64,000 bases of DNA from Coccinella septempunctata. Lineage: Eukaryota > Arthropoda > Insecta > Coleoptera > Coccinellidae. The notes below the pieces were generated by a model. It was given only the letters and a program-made list of their open reading frames with translations, searched no databases and had not been told where the DNA came from. The translations under genes and the position numbers were made by a program. Shown here piece after piece: positions 57,526 through 64,000 of this stretch (position 1 is its first letter; the number at the start of each line of letters is the position of its first letter). The stretch covers positions 600,501 to 664,500 of the forward strand of contig NC_058196.1 of NCBI RefSeq assembly GCF_907165205.1, in the 5' to 3' direction.

Positions 57526-58151
57526 AGCTATGTCCTGATTGGTAAACGATCGCGCGAGCAGGCGATCGCGTTGGTCGGTCGCATCGCGTCTTGATGAAAA
57601 ATGAGTGTCCTAATTCGGAACGCCCATTCGAGCGAATAGATGTGCTCGGTCCGATCAACTCACTATCGCGCGACCACCTCACACTGCGCAGTTTTACAAG
57701 TTAAAATGACTTCTAGAAAGGAAGATGCCGAATTTTTGCTAGGAAATTTGCACTTTCCGATACTTTTCGCAGAACCGGCTGTTCCAAATAAGAGGAAGAA
57801 AACTAATGAAATTAGTCCCGATCCGAATTAAGTGAATTTCATCATCTTCACCGCGAACTGAGTTCACTAACTGCTTATTCTGGAGCGATCAATCGCATTG
57901 ACCGCTCGAAGTCGGTAACCAATTCGGTCACAACCCTTCATACGTAGGTTTGTATTTAGGCGTTGAGGCTATGTACTCGACGCGATATCGAAACAAACAA
58001 GTGCGAGCATCCTCCTCTATCGCGCGAGCCAATTTTATGCTGTATTAGGACATCCAGCTTTATTTGTTCACGTTTGATTTTTTCATCGCGCGATCCAACT
58101 TCCAACGCCATAGCCCGATCGCGCGATCCTTTGCCAATTAGGACATAGGGT
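57526..58151. mobile_element. Harbinger-like non-autonomous DNA transposon, 626 bp
   Basis: Terminal inverted repeats of about 37 bp sharing CTATGTCCT(G/A)ATTGG and GATCGCGCGA, with about seven mismatches, flanked by TTA. The motif ATCGCGCGA occurs about five times, clustered near both ends, in otherwise AT-rich DNA. This looks like subterminal transposase-binding repeats. A 41-codon frame lies inside (57,706-57,831), but no transposase. PIF/Harbinger assignment rests on the TTA duplication and terminal repeats. Confidence 0.72.
57706..57831 (+). CDS. Small 41-codon ORF inside the Harbinger-like element
   Basis: ATG in a good context (AAAATG); a lysine-rich NKRKKT patch near the end. Not recognised. 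It may be the start of a transposase or DNA-binding gene whose remainder was deleted from this element. Could be chance. Confidence 0.25.
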   Translation: MTSRKEDAEFLLGNLHFPILFAEPAVPNKRKKTNEISPDPN

Positions 58152-58154
58152 TAG

Positions 58155-59468
58155 GCATTCTATTAGTTGATGTAACCCATAGTATTATGTAACTAATGAA
58201 TTTGTTATTTTCATTCTATTTTGATGTATATTTGAACATAAATTTCAATGATTCGTGGTAATTGATTATTGATATGGAAAATGAAGGAAATATTGTTATA
58301 CTAATACTATTATAATGTTTGAAGATAGTCTGCAGTATTCAGAACAAGGAACTGCAGCAAATGATGCAAATCATTTTTTAGGATACAATTTATAGAGAGA
58401 GAGATGTTAGCTATATTGATATTGGTCAAATTGCTATTGACTGAAGTCTACCTGCCAGTTACATTAACAATTATTATAATACATATAGCTATTTTCTGAG
58501 TAAGAAGAAATAGTGGAGTGCCGTTAGACTGTAAAATGAGAAAATGTCGGAACCCACGGCTCATGCCTGAAATTCGAAATAATCTTTTGTATCAGATTCT
58601 TCATATTTCGTATGGAAATGTTTACCCATCAAACACAGTTGTTGTTTTCGACATATATCAATTTTTTTTAAATTTAGAAGGTATCAAAAAAGTATCGGAA
58701 TTGGGAGAATAGCTTGACAGGAGAGCATTTTAACGAGATATTTCACACACGAGAGTTTTTGGATTTCTTCTGGCTATCTGGTCGTGATTATGATTTTATA
58801 TTTGGAATTGACGGACCCTTATTTAATACTGGCACGCGCTACTGAGTATTATGCAGTAACGTCAAGTGAAGACGTCTTTATAACGTCGCCTTCAACGTTA
58901 TAATACGTCATTATTGACGTAACGTGAAGACGTCTTTATTATGTCACCTTCAAAAACCATTGGACACTTGTAAGAAAAATATTGCCAAAGAAAGTTTAAG
59001 GATTTTTTCTCGACTATGCCATGATGAATTAAATGGCTGGCTGGAAGAACGCGGTATGTCAGTTTGACAACGTTTTCAGGACGTTTTTACTGTCGAAACG
59101 CATCATTTGATAAAAGTAAAAAACTCGGTAAAAAATATTCTCTCACATACTTCGTTATTCCACCAGATATATTCTCGAAATCGGGCTAGGGAAATATATT
59201 ATGTTTTCACATTTTTAATATTTTGATTTAAAAATTCAGAATCAAGATATTCGTTAGGTATGGACCTTTTTTGTTGTTCCAAATGTGTTTGGGCGTTTAA
59301 AGTCAGTGAGTTACCTAAAGTACCTATAATCTATTGCTTTTGTTGAACTTGTCTGAAAAACTGTTTCAAACCATTTCACTAGTTCAAGCGCCCGCGTCAA
59401 TCAAACTTTGATGATCGGCGTCAATGATTTGCTCATGCATTCTGTAAACCTCACTTGAAATATACAAA
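58155..59468. other. AT-rich spacer with a TGACGT-rich direct repeat
   Basis: No firm gene. At 58,866-58,950 a unit starting GTGAAGACGTCTTTAT occurs twice about 55 bases apart, separated by TGACGT half sites. An open stretch at 58,518-58,712 (GTG start) is not recognised and is not called. Confidence 0.5.
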
Positions 59469-59686
59469 ATGTCTACTGACGGCCCTGCTTCAGTAGCAGA
59501 CGTTGGACATCGTTATGTAATTGATGAGGTCTTATTTTTTTCGAATATTTCTGGTAAGTCAGTTGTACTCCGTCGATTGACTTTATTAACAGCTCAATTT
59601 TTGGTATTTTAGCTTGTTTGCTTGTACTTATTATATGTTATATTTCTTTATTTTTCGTTACAAAAATACATAATATATTGATGTGA
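59469..59686 (+). CDS. Candidate two-exon gene for a 52-residue membrane micropeptide
   Basis: Exon 1, 59,469-59,553, begins CAAAATG and ends at a consensus donor G/GTAAGT. An intron of 59 bases (59,554-59,612) ends in TATTTTAG; exon 2 runs to TGA at 59,684-59,686. The predicted product has a polar, acidic N-terminus of about 25 residues, then a hydrophobic span (ACLLVLIICYISLFFV) and a short basic-polar end, so it would be a single-pass, tail-anchored-like protein. An alternative acceptor 20 bases earlier (AACAG) would end the frame after five more residues. No homologue recognised; prediction from splice signals and frame only. Confidence 0.35.
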
Positions 59687-60077
59687 ATATTCTACTTCCC
59701 GCGATGAGTTCATATCATATCATTCATATCATTACACTTATACGGGCAAACAGAGAGTTGTTTCTGAGGTTTTTATCTCTGTTTTAATGTATCATACAAA
59801 GATAGTATGTATGGTACCCCGTTGTCATTTTTCCTCTGCTTACACAGATTGAGATCTGGTACGAGGAACAGGTTTTTAGGATCTGCCTCTTGTTGCCATT
59901 GCACACGCTTCATTGTTTTCAGATTGTAAAAGTTTTGTAACACTATATTTCGAAAGACTACATATGTATAACAATGAGAGCAATTTTTATTGGGAACTAA
60001 GATTGATAAAATACATAAAAGGGAATTGAATAAAATAAACATAATAAAAACATAATAAACAGTATTAATGAATACTG
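59687..60077. other. Intergenic AT-rich stretch
   Basis: No firm feature. The plus-strand candidate gene and the minus-strand pseudogene converge here. AATAAA-like motifs are near 60,026 on the plus strand. Confidence 0.5.
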
Positions 60078-60597
60078 TCAAGCAGATGGCAAATTTTTAT
60101 AGAACTGTCGATGCTCTTCTTTGTCCATGAACTGAAGCATGTCTAAAAGATCTTTTTTTTGTGATAGGAATCAATTCCTGGTATAAAGGTGGTAAAAGTT
60201 CGGTGTTAGTGATGTCCAAAATTGTGGGAAATACTGGTGTAGTCTTCCAAGGTTGCGAAATACTGTGTGATTTTCGGGCATACAGATTAATAGGGTCGTC
60301 ATGTGTTATTTTGAACCAAGCAAACTCAGTGATTTTCAGTTTGCCTTTAATTAATTTTGCTGTTAAAAAATCGAAATTTTTGAAATCTTTTTGCTCACCC
60401 TCAGTTACTAGGAATGGTTTATTTACCCTTGCATTGGCTATCACCTCCTTTCAGTCACTAGGAACAATGGGCTTCTGTGATTTTTTGAATCGTTCAGTTA
60501 CTGCAAAATCTCTATCGCAGGGCATGAAACTGTGACCAGAAACGAGAAATATTTGTTCGATTTGTGTGAAGTATCCAGTGTGTAGCAACAACATGTA

Positions 60598-61702
60598 CAG
60601 GGTGGGCAAATTTCGATGTTTTAGCACTACATTCTCGTTCTCTTTTTCTGAGAAACTAACAATTGTAGTAGTCATTTTTGGCCACTTTATTTTGTTTTTG
60701 AGTAATAAGCAAAAATTGGAAACATGGCGATATTGAAATAAATTTATATCTCCGCTAATACTGATGCTAGAGCTCTGAAATTGAAACATTACACAGGCAC
60801 TTTTTTCCGCAGAATCCAGTGGCGTGCTCGCCTTTTTTGCAGGGTTTTTAATTACGAAGCTATTACCCAAAGTTATGTTTTTTTAAATAGAAACACTAGT
60901 TTTCTAAGCAATTTTTTGAAAGCTTAATTTTTTCTGATTTCAAAAATATATAACATCATATGGTTTGTATCAATATAAATGATAGAAAATGGTCAAAAAC
61001 CTTTTTTCTCAATATTTCTATGGTTTCAACTTTTGATGAGCACAGAAATATATAGCATCGTATGATTACCTCTGTCTCCTTCTATAAGTCTTTTCATTAT
61101 TATGAAAATTTATTAAATATATCTTGATTCAAATTTTGTGAAAATTGGTAAAAAGCATAGAAAGAATGATATTGCCTGAAGGAGACTGCTTTTGTTATAG
61201 GAAACTCTATTTTTCTGTGCTTGTCAAAAGTTGAAACCATAGAAATATTGAGAAAAAAGGTTTTTGACCATTTTATATTATTTATATTGATACAAACCAT
61301 ATGATGTTATATATTTTTGAAATCAGTAAAAATTAAGCTTTCAAAAAATTGCACAGAAAATTAGTGTTCCCATTTAAAAAAACATAACTTTGGGTAATAG
61401 CTTCGTAATTAAAAACCCTGCAAAAAAGGCGAGCACGCCACTGGATTCTACGGAAAAAAGTGCCTGTGTAATGTTTCAATTTCAGAGCTCTATCATCAGT
61501 ATTAGCGGAGATATAAATTTATTTCGATATCGCCATTTTTCCAATTTTTGCTTATAACTCGAAAACAAAAGAAAGTGGCCAAAAATCACTACTACTGTTG
61601 TAAGTTTCTCAGAAAAAGAGAACGAGAATGGGGTATCAGATTTTGTCTATCTCCTCTGGTTTAAAAGCTGTAGTACTAAAACATCGAAATTTGCCCACCC
61701 TG
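60598..61702. mobile_element. 1.1-kb foldback MITE at TA
   Basis: Ends CAGGGTGGGCAAATTTCGATG inverted at the right, flanked by TA (60,596-60,597 and 61,703-61,704). The arms are about 450-490 bp and nearly palindromic, with a loop of about 155 bp around 61,055-61,210. The right arm has about 53 extra bases after GTTTTAGTACTACA. No transposase. TA and CAGGGTGG ends fit the Tc1/mariner superfamily. Confidence 0.85.
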
Positions 61703-62531
61703 TACATCGATAACACACACCAGTTGTTGTTTTGCCCAGTGCATCTATCTGACCACACCACTAATTTTCTTTCTTCGCCAGCATTTAACTTTTTGTAATT
61801 GGTCACAATATGCTTCAGTATACAAGAAGCAATTTCTTTTGAGCCACTCTTGGCAATAGCTTCGTACCACAGGTACATATAGGCATCTCCGGTGTTCATA
61901 TTATGCACTGCAAAATTGAAGGAGGAAAGCTGCCTCTGATAAAACATACTTGAGTGTGTCAACGTGGGACAAAACAGAACCTGCTCCAAATCTACACATA
62001 ATATGATTACGTCCTTCCTGCCCGAGTCACTATTCGAAATTTTATAAGCCTGATCAGCATTGAAATGATCTAACTTACTTACTCTCTTCTTCTACTCGCT
62101 GTCGTTCAACCTCATCAGGAGCTGCCTTCAACTGAACGAAGAGTAGGTCACATTTTCAGCAGGTATCAGACCTTGGTTCGCCGAATCTCAATTTGAAATC
62201 TCGATCAAATATTTTTTTATACAGAGTGAGGCTCACAAAAACATCTGGATTTTCATTCTTAAATATTCTGAACATTTTTGTCACGCTCAAGTCCGCACTC
62301 AAACAGTTGTTCCTGGCATTTCTACTGTAATGGCAAGGTTGTGAGGGAAAATTCCCAATATGTGATTTAATCAAATTTCTCACATTATTATCCAAAGCAT
62401 GAGGTCTATTTGTATGACAGTCTATTCGATCTTTGGGGACAAATCTCCATTTTTCAATTTTGTCTGAAGAGTGTCAACCCGGCGAAGACTTATTTGGAAA
62501 ACATTGCAGAATGTTTTCTTACAAACATCTA

Positions 62532-63441
62532 CAGGGTGGACCAAAAGTCCGTTTACTTTTTAAACAATGATAAAAACAAAACTAGATAAATGCTGCAAAA
62601 TCTGTTTATTTATTATTAAAAAAGACAAGTAGGGATTTTATTTTTGGAATATTACATCATCCATATGTGACCCTTGTCCCTCACGACACTGTTGCAACCT
62701 GGAGCGAAAATTTTCTATCACGGCCTTGCAGGTGTTTTCTGAAATGTTTTGGATTTCTTCGCTGATGCTTTCCTTTAATTCTTCAAGAGACGCTGGGTTG
62801 GTGTCAAAAACTTTATTTTTAAGGTATCCCCAAAGAAAAAAATTCATTGGGGATAAATCTGGACTACGAGGTGGCCAGTTAACGTCACCTCTTTTTGATA
62901 TCACTTTTTGACCAAAAATTTCACGAACTGCAATCAATGAGTCATCATGTGGCCCCATCTTGTTGAAACCATGAACGTTGATTAAAACCATTAAAATTCT
63001 GTAGCGCTGGAGTAAAAAAGTTCCGTAGCATGGCTATATACCGCTCTGTGTTCACTATAATGGCATGTCCTTTTTGATCTTCGTAAAAATATGGACCAAT
63101 AATCCCTCTTGCTGACAAAGCTGCCCATACAGTAACTTTGGGCGAATGCAGGGGGATTTCTGGGATTTTGATGCTTCAATTTAGGATTAGTGTCACTCCA
63201 GTACCTGCAATTTTGCCGGTTCACGTGTCCATTTAAGTGGAAGTGTGCTTCGTCTGAGAAAATTTTCGCTCCAGGTTGCAACAGTGTCGTGAGGGACAAG
63301 GGTCACATATGGATGATGTAATATTCAAAAAATAAAATCCCTACTTGTCTTTTTTAATAATAAATAAACAGATTTTGCAGCATTTATCTAGTTTTGTTTT
63401 TATCATTGTTTAAAAAGTAAACGGACTTTTGGTCCACCCTG
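62532..63441 (-). mobile_element. Mariner-type transposon relic with extended inverted ends
   Basis: 910 bp between TA dinucleotides (62,530-62,531; 63,442-63,443), ends CAGGGTGGACCAAAAGTCCG inverted. About 185 bp at each end is inverted repeat. The left repeat contains the end of the transposase frame, so coding sequence has been copied, inverted, into the other end. The N-terminal half of the transposase is missing. Confidence 0.85.
62638..63250 (-). pseudogene. Tc1/mariner-type transposase, C-terminal remains
   Basis: Minus strand: IFSDEAHFHLNGHVNRQNCRYW (first catalytic D region) at about 63,250, a frameshift, then KRGDVNWPPRSPDLSPMNFFLWGYLK with the final catalytic D at about 62,860 and a helical C-terminus ending at TAA 62,638. 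The middle WFQQDG-like motif is degraded to FNKMGPH. Frame changes near 63,130 and 62,950. Inactive. Confidence 0.82.
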
Positions 63442-63443
63442 TA

Positions 63444-64000
63444 CATTTTCAATTTTATATTCAAATGTAGCCAGTCTCCGAGAAGACGAATCTGTTATTC
63501 CCGGTCTTCTTCGAATAGGTTCTTGTAGAGAAATATATCTCAAGAGGACCAAAGACTGTTCGTCATATGAGATGTCATAAAACTGTTTGTATTCGTAAGT
63601 TACCGCAGTCCTTTTTGCAAGATTTGCTGCAAGCTTTTGGCTGTAAAAGAAAAATCATATTAAAACAAACGAATGAGATTGGAATTATAAGTGGATAAAA
63701 AACAGATCATTATGGAAGAGATTTTCTTATACCTCAATAAAAAATTTCAATATAAATATTCCTCTTTTATCGCGCCGATGCATGGGCATGGAGCATGATC
63801 TATGTAAGTAACATTGGCCTTTTCGAGAAAGTACCTCGAGGATAAGAGTTGCAATAATGAATGAGATATCAATAGATGGAACTCGGATATCATCGAGCCC
63901 TGTCAATATTGATGAAGTATAGGTATAGCAATCATACATACGACATACATAATATTATGTAAATAGTGATCAATGTATTCTGAATCTGGGGCTATTTTCG
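63444..64000. other. First recognised exon of the decayed gene and upstream DNA
   Basis: 63,444-63,640 belongs to the pseudogene above. From 63,641 to the window end I see a likely intron and, on the minus strand, possible donor sites (GAG/GTATAAG at about 63,731; CGAG/GTACTT at about 63,836), but no exon that can be supported. Confidence 0.35.

Larger units (their letters stand above)
60078..63640 (-). pseudogene. Decayed RNase-H-like (transposase-type) protein gene, split by two insertions
   Basis: Minus-strand coding remains in order: 63,640-63,444 (N-terminal part after an intron acceptor TTTTACAG, with SLVLLRYISLQEPIRRRPG), 62,529-62,156 (VCKKTFCNVFQIS, then SQPCHYSR...SADLSVTKM), 62,070-61,705 (VDLEQVLFCPTLT, FYQRQLSSFNFAVHN, LWYEAIAKSGSKEIASC, VVWSDRCTGQNNN), 60,595-60,097 (FLVSGHSFMPCDRDFAV, LPPLY), with the old stop at 60,078. 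The pattern matches a large uncharacterised family widespread in arthropods and cnidarians (from memory, the DUF7869 group), probably transposase-derived. Lesions: frameshifts near 62,446, 62,083 and 60,155, TGA stops at 62,156 and 60,451, a mariner-type insertion at 62,532-63,441 and a MITE at 60,598-61,702. The frame is continuous across both insertion points. Confidence 0.7.

Noticed and set aside
58518..58712. 64-codon frame with GTG start
   Set aside because: No recognisable domain, no ATG start at its head, no splice partners; length is compatible with chance.

Overview
The window looks like insect heterochromatin. The evidence is a gypsy-group errantivirus with LTRs, gag, pol and env, insect-type LINEs, terminal-inverted-repeat transposons with TA or TTA target duplications, and short AT-rich introns. 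I could not identify the species. No ordinary housekeeping gene is recognisable.

From base 1 to about 54,610 the backbone is one tandem satellite with a monomer of about 176 bp, roughly 210 copies. It is broken by inserted elements: a complete errantivirus (3,509-11,187, minus strand) with identical LTRs; a 130-bp inverted-repeat insertion (24,720-24,849); a 3.7-kb foldback element built from oppositely oriented 148-bp repeats (36,926-40,606); a 5'-truncated endonuclease/RT LINE (47,213-50,296, minus); and a tail-to-tail pair made of a CR1/Jockey-like LINE fragment (50,979-52,440, plus) and a LINE with a restriction-like endonuclease (about 52,441-54,030, minus). The array has higher-order structure: 4-, 5- and about 29-monomer blocks are re-duplicated, and several insertions have an empty counterpart elsewhere in the array.

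From 54,611 to 64,000 the DNA is AT-rich and non-satellite. It holds a 626-bp Harbinger-like non-autonomous element, a candidate two-exon gene for a 52-residue membrane micropeptide, and a decayed RNase-H-like (transposase-type) gene on the minus strand. That gene is split by two elements inserted at TA: an 1.1-kb foldback MITE and a 0.9-kb mariner-type relic.

The most interesting item is in the errantivirus. Its Pol carries, between RNase H and integrase, a complete macrodomain of the TARG1/OARD1 type (terminal ADP-ribose glycohydrolase). The lysine and aspartate positions known to be catalytic in that family are both kept. I know of no standard errantivirus domain order that includes it. 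The element otherwise has tRNA-Ser priming, a gag-pol -1 slippery site, a furin-cleaved baculovirus-F-like Env and a 4-bp CGCG target duplication.
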